Shown in pieces: positions 1 to 8,256 of a stretch of 64,000 nucleotides of DNA. The notes under the pieces are model-generated. The model ran no database searches. It saw nothing but the letters and a program-made list of their open reading frames with translations, and had not been told where the DNA came from. Numbering within the stretch: the stretch's first letter is position 1; every line of letters starts with the position of its first letter. Source of the DNA: Bradyrhizobium sp. U87765 SZCCT0048 (GTDB lineage Bacteria > Pseudomonadota > Alphaproteobacteria > Rhizobiales > Xanthobacteraceae); the NCBI RefSeq assembly GCF_018131225.1, contig NZ_JAFCMM010000005.1, positions 124,001 to 188,000 of the forward strand, read 5' to 3'. Made by a program: the position numbers and the translations under genes.

Positions 1-92
1 CCGATGCCGCGCGCGCCGCCGGTGACGAGCGCGGTGCGGCCCGCGAGCCGTTGTCCGCCAGATCGGTGTTCGTCAGGTCGTTGTCCGTCCAT
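1..92 (-). CDS. Short-chain dehydrogenase/reductase, N-terminal fragment (runs off left edge)
   Basis: Reading the minus strand from the ATG at 90-92 gives about 30 codons before the window ends. The visible part ends in TALVTGGARGIG, the TGxxxGIG dinucleotide-binding loop at the N terminus of classical SDR oxidoreductases. A strong ribosome binding site, GGAGGAAGCGAC, lies directly before the ATG and fixes the start. The gene diverges from the TetR-type regulator at 480-1127, so it is a likely target of that repressor. Substrate cannot be inferred because the body of the protein is outside the window. Confidence 0.75.
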   Translation of the reverse strand, partial: MDGQRPDEHRSGGQRLAGRTALVTGGARGI

Positions 93-479
93 GTCGCTTC
101 CTCCGTTTGTTGTCGTTGCCTGTTGTTCCCGGCGGGCAGCCGGCCGCGATCCGGCCCCGGAAACAGGTTGCCGGAGGCAGGGTGCGCGCGGGCGCGGGCG
201 TGAACGCCGGATGTCGATGGTCGTGATGGAACAGTGCCGAACGGGCCTCGCGTGGAGACCATGGCCGCCGAGCCCTCCCCGGATCGGGGCGCGTTTCCTT
301 GGACAATTGTCAAAATTAATTTTGACGGATGTCAAATCAGAATTAGACAGTTGTCAAGACGGATCCGATTGGCCATGAACACAACGATAGCGATTGCGAT
401 CGGAGCGCCGGCCGGCCACAGTCTTCGGGCTGCGGCAGACGGGCCACCGGCGTGGCCGATGGTCGCGACCGGAGCGGGG
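93..479. promoter_or_regulatory. Divergent control region with three GACA/TGTC palindromes
   Basis: This 387-bp gap separates the minus-strand SDR gene from the plus-strand TetR gene. Its AT-rich core at 302-355 holds three related palindromes: GACAATTGTC (302-311), TTGACGGATGTCAA (322-335) and GACAGTTGTC (346-355). Their centres are about 22 bp apart, two helical turns. Each shares the half-site GACA/TGTC. They look like repeated operators for the adjacent TetR protein; several TTGACA-like -35 elements overlap them, so binding would block promoters in both directions. The rest of the gap shows no gene. Confidence 0.6.
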
Positions 480-1127
480 ATGGCGACAGGAATGGTGCGG
501 CAGATGAGTGCGAAGCAGCGGGTCGCCGACGTGGTCGAGGCCCTGCGCGAAGAGAAGTTCAACGCCCGGCGGATCGAGCTCGCGGAGGCGGCGCTCGCGA
601 CCCTCGGCGAACTCGGCTATGCCCGTACCAGCCTGCGTGAGATCGCGCAGAAGTCCGAATTCACCCACGGCGTGTTCCACTATTACTTCGCCGACAAGCT
701 CGACCTGATCTGCTGCTGCGTGCGCCACTACAAGGCGAAGTGCGTGACGCGTTACGACGATGTCAGCGCGACCGCGCGCAGCCGTGACGAACTGCTCGAA
801 GGCTTCTCTGCCAAGCTCGCCGAGACGCTGCGCGACGACGCCAGCATGCATCGCCTGTGGTACGATCTGCGCTCCCAGGCGCTGTTCGAGGACGCGTTCC
901 GCGGCGACGTGCTGGAGATCGACCAGAGCCTGGAGAACATGGTCTGGCGCATCGCCTCGCGTTACGCCGAACTCGGCGGCAAGACGCCGGTGGTGTCCCC
1001 CGGCGTGCTCTATGCGCTGTTCGACGGCCTGTTCCAGCGCTACCTGCTCAAGCATCTCGCCGACGATCCCCGCGCGATCCCCGATCTGGTGGCCGAGGTC
1101 AGGCGGCTGCTGCCCTCGATCTGCTGA
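480..1127 (+). CDS. TetR/AcrR-family transcriptional regulator
   Basis: About 215 residues. An N-terminal helix-turn-helix (RTSLREIAQKSEFTHGVFHYYF) is followed by a helical ligand-binding domain, the usual TetR plan; the HTH ends in the typical HYYF-x-DKLDL. The C-terminal part resembles the BetI-like subgroup, but that is only an impression. I chose the ATG at 480 because GGAG lies at 471-474; in-frame ATGs at 492 and 504 are also possible. The frame stays open upstream to 234, but that part crosses the palindromes and has no regulator-like sequence. The gene diverges from the SDR at the left edge and probably represses it and itself. Confidence 0.85.
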   Translation: MATGMVRQMSAKQRVADVVEALREEKFNARRIELAEAALATLGELGYARTSLREIAQKSEFTHGVFHYYFADKLDLICCCVRHYKAKCVTRYDDVSATARSRDELLEGFSAKLAETLRDDASMHRLWYDLRSQALFEDAFRGDVLEIDQSLENMVWRIASRYAELGGKTPVVSPGVLYALFDGLFQRYLLKHLADDPRAIPDLVAEVRRLLPSIC

Positions 1128-1245
1128 TCGCCGCCGGCGGCCGGATCTCGTCCGCCGCAATGAAGGGCGCTGTTCCTCGTTCGGGTCAATGTGAAGTCCC
1201 GCCTGTCGCGGAACTGCCGCTTTGCCGTGCGATTAATCCACGTGA

Positions 1246-1295
1246 TCCGTCACCCTGAGGCGGCCTCGCGAAGCGAGGCCCTCGAAGGGCGACGG
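1246..1295. repeat. REP-like palindromic element, short family A copy
   Basis: An imperfect inverted repeat beginning CCGTCACCCTGAGG and ending CTCGAAGGGCGACGG, with an inner GGCCTCGC/GCGAGGCC stem. It matches one arm of the longer family A copies at 8054-8196 and 55241-55391. It lies 22 bp before edd and may shape the edd leader RNA. Confidence 0.7.
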
Positions 1296-1317
1296 CCCGA
1301 GCAGCAGGACACTCGCC

Positions 1318-3129
1318 ATGGTCCGGACATCGATCGCCGACGTCACCGCCCGCATCGTCGCACGCAGCAAGCCGACCCGTGAGGCCTATCTGTCACGCCT
1401 CGACGCCGCCGCGCGGCGCGGTCCCCGTCGCGGCGTGCTCGGCTGCGCCAATCTCGCGCACGGCTTTGCCGCCTGCGGGGCGTCCGACAAGGCGGCGCTG
1501 TCCGGCGACGTGGTGCCGAACCTCGCCATCGTCACCGCCTATAATGACATGCTGTCGGCGCATCAGCCTTACGCGCGCTTTCCCGACCTGATCAAAGAGG
1601 CCGCGCGTGATGCCGGCGGCGTCGCCCAGGTCGCCGGCGGCGTGCCGGCGATGTGCGACGGCGTCACGCAGGGCCGGCCCGGCATGGAGCTGTCGCTGTT
1701 CTCCCGGGAAGTCATCGCGATGGCGACCGCGATCGCGCTGTCGCACGACATGTTCGATGCCGCGGTATTTCTCGGCGTCTGCGACAAGATCGTGCCGGGG
1801 CTGGTGATCGGCGCGCTGACCTTCGGCCATCTGCCGGCGGTGTTCGTGCCGGCGGGGCCGATGCCGTCGGGCATCAGTAACGAGGAGAAGGCGAGCGTGC
1901 GCCAGCGCCATGCCGAGGGCAAGGCCAGCCGCGCCGAACTGCTGGCGAGCGAGAGCGCGGCCTACCATGCGCCGGGCACCTGCACATTCTATGGCACCGC
2001 CAATTCCAACCAGATGCTGATGGAGGTGATGGGCCTGCACCTGCCGGGCGCCGCGTTCGTCAATCCGGACACGCCGCTGCGCGACGCGCTGACGCGGGCG
2101 GCGGCGACGCGGGCGTTGGCGATCACCGCGCTCGGCAACGCCTATACGCCGGTTGGCCACGTCCTCGACGAACGCGCTTTCGTCAACGGCATCGTTGCGC
2201 TGCACGCCACCGGCGGTTCAACCAATCATGTCATGCATCTCACAGCGATGGCCCGCGCCGCCGGCATCGTCCTGACGCTGGACGACTATGCCGCGCTGTC
2301 CGACGTGGTGCCGCTGCTGACACGGATCTATCCCAACGGTTCGGCCGACGTGAATGCCTTCACGGCCGCCGGCGGCACCGGCTTCCTGATCCGCGAACTG
2401 GTCGGCGCCGGCCTGCTGCATCCCGACGCGCGGACCATCGCGGGATCCTCGCTCGCCGACTACGGCCAGGAGCCCTGGCTCGACGGCGACGCGCTGCGCT
2501 GGCGCGACGCGCCGGCGGCGAGCCGCGACGGCGCCGTGCTGCGGCCGGCAGCGCAACCGTTCTCCGACCATGGCGGCCTCAAGGTGCTCGACGGCACGCT
2601 CGGCCGCGCCATCGTCAAGGTCAGCGCGGTGAAGCCCGAGCATCGCCGCGTGCGCGCGCCGGCGCGCGTCTTCCACAGCCAGGAGGCATTGGAGGCGGCG
2701 TTCAAGGCCGGCGAGCTCTACCGCGATGTCGTTGCGGTGGTGCGCTTCCAGGGCCCGCAGGCCATCGGCATGCCCGAGCTGCACAAGCTGACGCCGCTGT
2801 TGTCATCGGTGATGGCGCGGGGGCATCAGGTGGCGCTGGTGACCGACGGGCGGATGTCGGGCGCCTCCGGCAAGGTGCCGGCCGCCATCCATGTCACGCC
2901 GGAGGCGGCCGAAGGCGGCCCGATTGCCCGTCTGCGCGACGGCGACGTTTTGTCGCTGGACGCCGAGGCCGGTACGCTCACCGTGGAGGTCGATGCGGCG
3001 GAGTGGGCGGCGCGTCCGCTCGCCACCGAAGACCTCTCCGACAGCGCTTTTGGCTGCGGTCGCGAGCTTTTTGGGGTGTTTCGCCATGCGGCGGCCGGGG
3101 CCGCGCACGGTGCGAGCGTATTCGGCTGA
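1318..3129 (+). CDS. edd: 6-phosphogluconate dehydratase (Entner-Doudoroff)
   Basis: A 603-residue IlvD/Edd-family dehydratase that converts 6-phosphogluconate to 2-keto-3-deoxy-6-phosphogluconate in the cytoplasm. The full length fits Edd. Family motifs are visible: MCDGVTQGRPGMELS, FLGVCDKIVPG, GPMPSGISNEEK, GTANSNQMLMEVMG, ATGGSTNHVMHL and the C-terminal VTDGRMSGASGKVPAA. The cysteines in the first, second and GTCTFYG segments are the expected [4Fe-4S] ligands. Edd rather than IlvD is favoured by YNDMLSAHQPY near residue 80 and by the missing IlvD-type start. No eda gene follows; a Liv transporter operon starts 171 bp downstream. A short repeat precedes the ATG. Confidence 0.95.
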   Translation: MVRTSIADVTARIVARSKPTREAYLSRLDAAARRGPRRGVLGCANLAHGFAACGASDKAALSGDVVPNLAIVTAYNDMLSAHQPYARFPDLIKEAARDAGGVAQVAGGVPAMCDGVTQGRPGMELSLFSREVIAMATAIALSHDMFDAAVFLGVCDKIVPGLVIGALTFGHLPAVFVPAGPMPSGISNEEKASVRQRHAEGKASRAELLASESAAYHAPGTCTFYGTANSNQMLMEVMGLHLPGAAFVNPDTPLRDALTRAAATRALAITALGNAYTPVGHVLDERAFVNGIVALHATGGSTNHVMHLTAMARAAGIVLTLDDYAALSDVVPLLTRIYPNGSADVNAFTAAGGTGFLIRELVGAGLLHPDARTIAGSSLADYGQEPWLDGDALRWRDAPAASRDGAVLRPAAQPFSDHGGLKVLDGTLGRAIVKVSAVKPEHRRVRAPARVFHSQEALEAAFKAGELYRDVVAVVRFQGPQAIGMPELHKLTPLLSSVMARGHQVALVTDGRMSGASGKVPAAIHVTPEAAEGGPIARLRDGDVLSLDAEAGTLTVEVDAAEWAARPLATEDLSDSAFGCGRELFGVFRHAAAGAAHGASVFG

Positions 3130-3157
3130 CGCATCTATTTGGGCGTGCAGGAACAAT

Positions 3158-3177
3158 ATCCTCCGTATACGGAGGAT
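3158..3177. promoter_or_regulatory. Perfect 20-bp palindrome upstream of the liv operon
   Basis: ATCCTCCGTATACGGAGGAT is perfectly self-complementary with no loop and no T-run after it, so a protein-binding site is more likely than a terminator. The CGTATACG core is the kind of site used by GntR-type dimers. It lies between edd and the liv operon, 123 bp before the livK start. No regulator gene sits next to it in the window. Confidence 0.6.
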
Positions 3178-3300
3178 TGCATCGCATTGATTTTGCGGCG
3201 GAGCGCCTGCGCGGTATGGCGTTGCTTTCTTGAGGGCATCGATTGACTCCACCCGATGCGTCGCGGAGACGAAACCCTCGACGACAATGGAGTTGATGGA

Positions 3301-4500
3301 ATGACAATGCTTCGCTCACTGGCGGCGGTCGCGCTTGCGGCGACCACGCTTTCGCTTTCGGTTGCGCGTGCCGACGAGGCGCTGCGCATCGGTGCGCCGC
3401 TGCCGATCACCGGCGCGCTCGCCCCCGAAGGTGCCAAGCTGAAGCAGGGCTACGAGCTGTGGCAGGACAAGGTCAACGCCGCCGGCGGCATCAAGGCCGG
3501 CGGCAAGACGTTCAAGGTCGAGCTGGTGTACTACGATTACCAGTCGACGACGCCCAAGGCCGTGCAGCTCGCCGAGAAGCTGATCAGTGACGACAAGGTC
3601 GACTTCCTGTTCTCGCCGTTCGGTTCGGGCGCGGCCAAGGCGGTCAGCGCAGTGGCCGAGAAGTATGGCGTGCCGCTGCTCGCCTCCAGCGCCTCCTCGG
3701 CCGAGGTGTTCGACCAGGGCTACAAGAACCTGTTCGGCCTCTACACCGACAACTCGACCCTGAGCGAGCCGATCGCAGATCTCATCAAGGCCAAGCTGCC
3801 GACGGTGAAGCGCGTCGCCATCCTCGCCCGCAACGATCTCTATCCGCTGTCGCTCGGCAACGAGTTCGAGAAGAGCGCCAAGAAGCGCGGCTTCGAGGTG
3901 GTGTATTTCGAGAAGTATCCGATCGGCACGCTGGACCATTCCTCGGCGCTGACCCAGCTGCGCGCCGCCAAGCCCGACTGGGTGGTGGTGACCGGCTATA
4001 TCAACGACCTCATCCTGGTGCGCAAGCAGGCGGGCGAGCTCAAGGTTGGCGGCCAGATCTACACCCTGATCAACGGCCCGGCCTACCAGGAGTGGATCGA
4101 CGCCGTCGGCCCGCTGGCCGAGAACGTCACCACGGCAAGCTGGTTTCATCCGGTGCTGAACTACAAGAGCGAGGACGTGTTCGGTTCGACCCGCGCTTTC
4201 GTCGACCAGTTCAAGGCCAAGTACGGCAGCGAGCCGGACTTCACCCAGGCCTCGGGCGCTGCCGTCGGCGTCATCCTGCAGCAGGCGGTGGAGCGTGCCG
4301 GAAGCAAGGACCGCGCCGCGGTGCGCGAGCAACTGGTAAAGGGCGGCTTCAAGACCTTCTTCGCGCCGGTGTCGTTCGGCCCGACCGGGATCGCCAATTC
4401 CTACGTCCCGCCGGTATACCAGATCCAGCAAGGCAAGGTGCAGGTGGTCTACCCTGCGGACATCGCCACCGGCGAATTCCGCGCCGCGCCGGCGAACTGA
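3301..4500 (+). CDS. livK: Branched-chain amino acid-type ABC transporter, periplasmic binding protein
   Basis: About 399 residues from the ATG at 3301. A signal peptide with the core LAAVALAATTLSLS ends at VARA-DEA, so the protein is exported. The mature protein begins LRIGAPLPITGALAPEG, the typical start of Leu/Ile/Val-binding-like proteins, and continues through a type I periplasmic-binding fold. GGAG at 3289-3292 supports the start; the frame is open to 3256 but that adds a charged stretch before the signal peptide. It is the first gene of a five-gene Liv operon. Ligand is uncertain: HAAT-family binding proteins of this group also take amides, urea, aromatic acids and other carboxylates. 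Confidence 0.9.
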   Translation: MTMLRSLAAVALAATTLSLSVARADEALRIGAPLPITGALAPEGAKLKQGYELWQDKVNAAGGIKAGGKTFKVELVYYDYQSTTPKAVQLAEKLISDDKVDFLFSPFGSGAAKAVSAVAEKYGVPLLASSASSAEVFDQGYKNLFGLYTDNSTLSEPIADLIKAKLPTVKRVAILARNDLYPLSLGNEFEKSAKKRGFEVVYFEKYPIGTLDHSSALTQLRAAKPDWVVVTGYINDLILVRKQAGELKVGGQIYTLINGPAYQEWIDAVGPLAENVTTASWFHPVLNYKSEDVFGSTRAFVDQFKAKYGSEPDFTQASGAAVGVILQQAVERAGSKDRAAVREQLVKGGFKTFFAPVSFGPTGIANSYVPPVYQIQQGKVQVVYPADIATGEFRAAPAN

Positions 4501-4566
4501 CGCGGGCGGCTGTCCCGTAGAGCACTTGCCATCGCGAGAGAGCGGGTGCATTTCGATTAAATTCAG

Positions 4567-4656
4567 CGTCATGCCCGCGCTTGTCGCGGGCATCCACGTC
4601 TTGCGGCTTCTCAGCATGAAAGACGTGGATGGCCGGGACAAGCCCGGCCATGACGC
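4567..4656. repeat. Family B intergenic palindromic repeat between livK and livH
   Basis: A two-hairpin element: GCGTCATGCCCGCGCTTG with the GCCCGCGC-TTGT-CGCGGGC stem, then GGCCGGGACAAGCCCGGCC, ending CATGACGC. Its ends are complementary, so the whole unit folds as a cloverleaf-like structure. The same element occurs at 8921-9006. Placed between the binding-protein gene and the permease gene, it could protect the livK part of the mRNA or reduce read-through. Confidence 0.8.
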
Positions 4657-4721
4657 CGGGGATTAAGCCTGCGCGGTTGCTCCAGATGGGCGCAGCGGCG
4701 AGAAATTCTGAAAGACCAACA

Positions 4722-5588
4722 ATGCTCTGGATACAGGTGCTGGTGAACGGCCTGGCGCTGGGCGGGCTCTATGCCTGCATCGCGGCCGGCTTTTCGCTGG
4801 TGTGGGGCGTGCTCAACATCATCAACATCCTGCACGGCTCGCTGATCGTGCTGGGCGGCTACCTCGCGTTCTTCGCCCATCAGTACTGGGGCGTCAGCCC
4901 GTTCGTGTTCGCACCGGTCGCCGGCCTCGTTACTTTCGCGCTCGGCTATGTGCTGCAGCGGATCGCCATCAATCCGGTGATGGGCCGTCCCGTGCTGATC
5001 ACGCTGGTGCTGACCTTCGGCCTCAATCTCTTTCTCGACAACGCCATGCTGGCGGCGTTCAAGGCGGACTACCGCAAGATCAACCTGCAGCCGCCGCCGG
5101 GCATCCTCGAATTCGGCTCCATCATCCTGCCGGTCGATCGCGTCTACGCCACCGCCGTCGGGCTGCTGCTGGTCGGCGCGCTGTGGCTGGTGCTGCGCTT
5201 CACCCAGCTCGGCCGCGCTATCATCGCGGTGCGCATGGACCGCGACGCCGCGGCGCTGATGGGCATCAACGTGCGCAGCACCTATGCGCTGGCGTTTGCG
5301 CTGGGCACCTTCATGGCGGGATCGGCTGGCGCATTGCTGGCGGCGATCTTCCCGGTGTCGCCGGTGTCGTCCGGCGGTTATCTCGGCAAGGCGTTCGTGA
5401 TCTGCGTGCTCGGCGGCCTCGGCAGCATGCCCGGCGTCGTGGTCGGTGGTTTCGCCCTCGGCGTCATCGAGAGTTTTGGCGCGCTGGCGCTGGGGCCGGA
5501 GAATGCGCTGACCATCTCTTTCCTGCTGCTGATCGTGTTGCTGATCGTGCGGCCGACCGGTCTGCTCGGGCGGCGGGGGTTCAACTGA
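4722..5588 (+). CDS. livH: ABC transporter permease, LivH type
   Basis: About 288 residues, strongly hydrophobic, with eight or so membrane segments. It begins MLWIQVLVNGLALGGLYACIAAG and contains WGVLNIINILHGSLIVLGGY, characteristic of LivH-family inner-membrane permeases. The conserved cytoplasmic loop (AIIAVRMDRDAAALMGINV) that contacts the ATPase is present. The ATG at 4722 is chosen because the hydrophobic N terminus starts there; upstream sequence belongs to the repeat at 4567-4656. The stop codon overlaps the livM start (TGATG), indicating translational coupling. Confidence 0.9.
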   Translation: MLWIQVLVNGLALGGLYACIAAGFSLVWGVLNIINILHGSLIVLGGYLAFFAHQYWGVSPFVFAPVAGLVTFALGYVLQRIAINPVMGRPVLITLVLTFGLNLFLDNAMLAAFKADYRKINLQPPPGILEFGSIILPVDRVYATAVGLLLVGALWLVLRFTQLGRAIIAVRMDRDAAALMGINVRSTYALAFALGTFMAGSAGALLAAIFPVSPVSSGGYLGKAFVICVLGGLGSMPGVVVGGFALGVIESFGALALGPENALTISFLLLIVLLIVRPTGLLGRRGFN

Positions 5589-6559
5589 TGACCGGCCGCG
5601 TCCTCGCCTTCCTCGCCGTGCCCGTCGTCGTCGCCGGCCTTATCGTGTTCGGCGACAACTATCTGCTGCGGCTCGCCACCACGGTCGCGATGTACGTCGC
5701 GCTCGCCACCGCCTGGAATATCGTCGGCGGCTTCTCCGGCTATCCGTCGTTCGCCACCGCGGCGTTCTTCGGCCTCGGCGCCTATGCCGGCGGCATCGCG
5801 CTCACCGCCGGCGTGCCGCTGATCGCCGCCTGGGTTGGCGCCGGCGTCGTCACGGCGCTGTTCGCGCTGCTGCTCGGCCTCGCCATCCTGCATCTGCGCG
5901 GGCACTACTTCGCCATCGGCAGCCTCGTCGTCGCCGATGTGCTGCGCGAGGTCACCAACTCCTGGACCACGCTGACCGGCGGCGGCATGGGCCTCAACGT
6001 GCCGCTGGTCGGCGGCAGCAGCACGACACAGGCGCAACTCTTCCTCGTCGCCATGGCGACGGTGGCGGTGCTGGCGCTGCTCGCGTCGCTGTGGATCGAC
6101 CGCGCGCGGCTCGGTGTCGCGCTGCGCTGCATCGAGCAGAACGAGGATGCGGCGCAGGTGATCGGCGTCGATACCCGCCGCGCCAAGGTCACGGCGTTCG
6201 CGATCTCCAGCCTGTTCATCGGCGCGGCCGGCGCGATCTACGCCTCCTGGACCACCTATATCGATCCGACTGACGTCTACGACGTGTCGCTGTCGGTCAA
6301 GCCGATCATCATGGCGCTGCTCGGCGGCGTCGGCACCATCATCGGGCCGGTGATCGGCGCGTTCGTGTTTCTGGGGCTGGAAGAGCTGATCTGGCGCAAC
6401 AGCCTGGAATTCCATGCCGGCATCCTCGGCCTGCTGGTGGTGGCGCTGGTGCTGTTCCTGCCGGGCGGCCTGCGCGACCTGCGCGGGCGCGGCCTGTGGG
6501 CATGGCTGCGACGCAGCCCGCCGCCCAAGCCGCACGCGCAGGGAGGGGACACGCCATGA
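5588..6559 (+). CDS. livM: ABC transporter permease, LivM type
   Basis: About 323 residues. The protein has the LivM pattern: multiple membrane helices, WNIVGGFSGYPSFATAAFFGLGAY near the N terminus, and the EAA-like loop LGVALRCIEQNEDAAQVIGV that docks to the ATPases. Its ATG overlaps the livH stop as TGATG, and its TGA overlaps the livG start as ATGA, so the three genes are translated as a unit. The frame is open far upstream inside livH, but that part is an out-of-frame shadow. A basic, proline-rich cytoplasmic tail ends the protein. Confidence 0.92.
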   Translation: MTGRVLAFLAVPVVVAGLIVFGDNYLLRLATTVAMYVALATAWNIVGGFSGYPSFATAAFFGLGAYAGGIALTAGVPLIAAWVGAGVVTALFALLLGLAILHLRGHYFAIGSLVVADVLREVTNSWTTLTGGGMGLNVPLVGGSSTTQAQLFLVAMATVAVLALLASLWIDRARLGVALRCIEQNEDAAQVIGVDTRRAKVTAFAISSLFIGAAGAIYASWTTYIDPTDVYDVSLSVKPIIMALLGGVGTIIGPVIGAFVFLGLEELIWRNSLEFHAGILGLLVVALVLFLPGGLRDLRGRGLWAWLRRSPPPKPHAQGGDTP

Positions 6560-7308
6560 CCGTGCTGCTCACTCTCGACGATGTGTCGCGCCGCTTCGGC
6601 GGCCTCGTCGCCCTCGACGGCGTATCGCTGAGCCTGAACTTGGGCGAAGTGATTGGCCTGATCGGCCCCAACGGCGCCGGCAAGACCACGTTCGTCAACG
6701 TCGTCACCGGCGTGCTCAAGCCGACGCGCGGCACCATCGTGTTCGACGGCCGCCGCATCGACGGCCTGCGCCCGGACCGTGTCGCCCGCGCCGGCATCGC
6801 CCGCACCTTCCAGATCGTGCAGCCGTTTCCGCGCCTGTCGGTGCGCGACAATGTCGCCGCGGCGGCGCTGTTCGCCGGCGGCATCGCGACGCCGGCGGAA
6901 GCCGCGCGCGCCGCGGACACGCATCTGGCGTTCTGCGGTCTCACGCGCGAGGCCGACAAGCCGGCGGGATCGCTGACGCTTGCCGGCCGCAAGCGCCTCG
7001 AGCTTGCCAAGAGCCTTGCGGCGCAGCCCAAGCTTCTGATGCTCGACGAGGTCAATGCCGGGCTCAACAGCAGCGAGATCGACGACGCGCTGCGGCTGAT
7101 CCAGGCGATCGCCGACCGTGGCATCACCGTGCTTCTGATCGAGCATTTGATGAAGGTGGTGGCGCGCGCCTGCAGCCGTCTCGTGGTGCTGCACCAGGGA
7201 CGTCTTGTCGCCGACGGGCCGACCGAAGCGGTGATGCGCGACGAAGGCGTGATCGAGGCCTATCTCGGCCGCCGCTACGCCGAACGCCAGAAGGGAGCGG
7301 GCATATGA
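6556..7308 (+). CDS. livG: ABC transporter ATP-binding protein, LivG type
   Basis: About 250 residues. Walker A is GPNGAGKTT near residue 38, Walker B is LLMLDEV followed by NAGLNSSEI, and the H-loop is LLIEHLMKVV, which is the LivG form. The signature motif is degenerate: LTLAGRKRLELAKSLA stands where LSYGQQR- or LSGGQ-type sequence is normal. The D-loop is also altered relative to the usual PAAGLN. The protein pairs with LivF to energise LivHM at the inner membrane. The ATG overlaps the livM stop; the TGA overlaps the livF ATG. Confidence 0.92.
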   Translation: MTVLLTLDDVSRRFGGLVALDGVSLSLNLGEVIGLIGPNGAGKTTFVNVVTGVLKPTRGTIVFDGRRIDGLRPDRVARAGIARTFQIVQPFPRLSVRDNVAAAALFAGGIATPAEAARAADTHLAFCGLTREADKPAGSLTLAGRKRLELAKSLAAQPKLLMLDEVNAGLNSSEIDDALRLIQAIADRGITVLLIEHLMKVVARACSRLVVLHQGRLVADGPTEAVMRDEGVIEAYLGRRYAERQKGAGI

Positions 7309-8021
7309 GCAATCCTCTGCTGGAAGTGTGCGGCCTCGCCGTCGGCTATGGCGACGTGCAGGTGGTGTGGCAGGCGGACCTGACGGTGGCGCAGGGCTCG
7401 GTGGTGGCGCTGATCGGCTCCAACGGCGCCGGCAAGACCACCATCCTGCGGGCATTGTCCGGCCTGCTGACGCCGTCCGCCGGCGAGATCAGGCTCGACG
7501 GTAAAACGGTGGAGGCGACGTCGCCGGTCGACATGGTGCGCCGTGGCGTCGTCCATGTGCCGGAAGGGCGGCGGTTGTTCGCCAGCCTCTCGGTGCACGA
7601 CAACCTGATGCTGGGCGCGTATCTGCGCAGCGATCGCGACGGCATCGCCCGCGACATCGAACATGTGTTCACGCTGTTCCCGCGGCTGCGCGAGCGGCGG
7701 CGGCAGGACGCGTCCACGCTATCCGGCGGCGAGCAGCAGATGTGCGCCATCGGCCGCGGCCTGATGGCATCGCCGCGTCTGCTGCTGATCGACGAACTGT
7801 CGCTGGGACTCGCGCCCAAGGTCGTCGACGAGCTGATCGCGGCGCTGCGCCAGGTCAACGCGGCCGGCACCAGCCTTCTCGTGGTCGAGCAGGATGTCGC
7901 CACGGCGCTTGAGTTCGCCGATCATGCCTATGTCATCGACCAGGGCCGCACGGTGGCCGGCGGCACCGCCGACGCCATCGGCCGCGATCCGGCGGTGCGC
8001 GCGGCGTATCTGGGGTTGTGA
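7305..8021 (+). CDS. livF: ABC transporter ATP-binding protein, LivF type
   Basis: About 238 residues. Walker A is GSNGAGKTT, the signature is canonical (LSGGEQQMCAIGRGLM), Walker B is LLLIDELSLGLAP, and the H-loop region reads LLVVEQDVATALE, typical of LivF. AAGGGAGC at 7289-7296 is the ribosome binding site and the ATG overlaps the livG stop (ATGA). It is the last gene of the operon; a large palindromic repeat follows at 8054-8196 and could serve as the 3' end structure. Confidence 0.93.
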   Translation: MSNPLLEVCGLAVGYGDVQVVWQADLTVAQGSVVALIGSNGAGKTTILRALSGLLTPSAGEIRLDGKTVEATSPVDMVRRGVVHVPEGRRLFASLSVHDNLMLGAYLRSDRDGIARDIEHVFTLFPRLRERRRQDASTLSGGEQQMCAIGRGLMASPRLLLIDELSLGLAPKVVDELIAALRQVNAAGTSLLVVEQDVATALEFADHAYVIDQGRTVAGGTADAIGRDPAVRAAYLGL

Positions 8022-8053
8022 GGCAGCAATGCCTTTGCCGTATCGCTCGTTAT

Positions 8054-8196
8054 CCGTCATCCTGAGGTGCGAGCAACGCGAGCCTCGAAGGATGAGCGGC
8101 CCCGGCGTCTCGCGCTCGTGTAAGCTGATTGCGTTGATAAGTTCAGGCCGTCGCCCTTCGAGGGCCATGCTCCGCATGGCCACCTCAGGGTGACGG
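8054..8196. repeat. REP-like palindromic element, long family A copy
   Basis: A 143-bp element beginning CCGTCATCCTGAGGTGCGAG and ending CACCTCAGGGTGACGG. It has two arms, each with a CTCGAAGGATG or CCTTCGAGGG core, and complementary outer ends. The same architecture recurs at 55241-55391. It sits between livF and the gene at 8257. Confidence 0.8.
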
Positions 8197-8256
8197 AATG
8201 AGCGCATTCAACGTGATACGATCGATTTCCATCTGCCATCTGACGAGTACTTGCCC

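Noticed and set aside
4802..5587. Upstream extension of livM inside livH
   Set aside because: It is an out-of-frame translation of livH, rich in Arg and Gly. The true start overlaps the livH stop.
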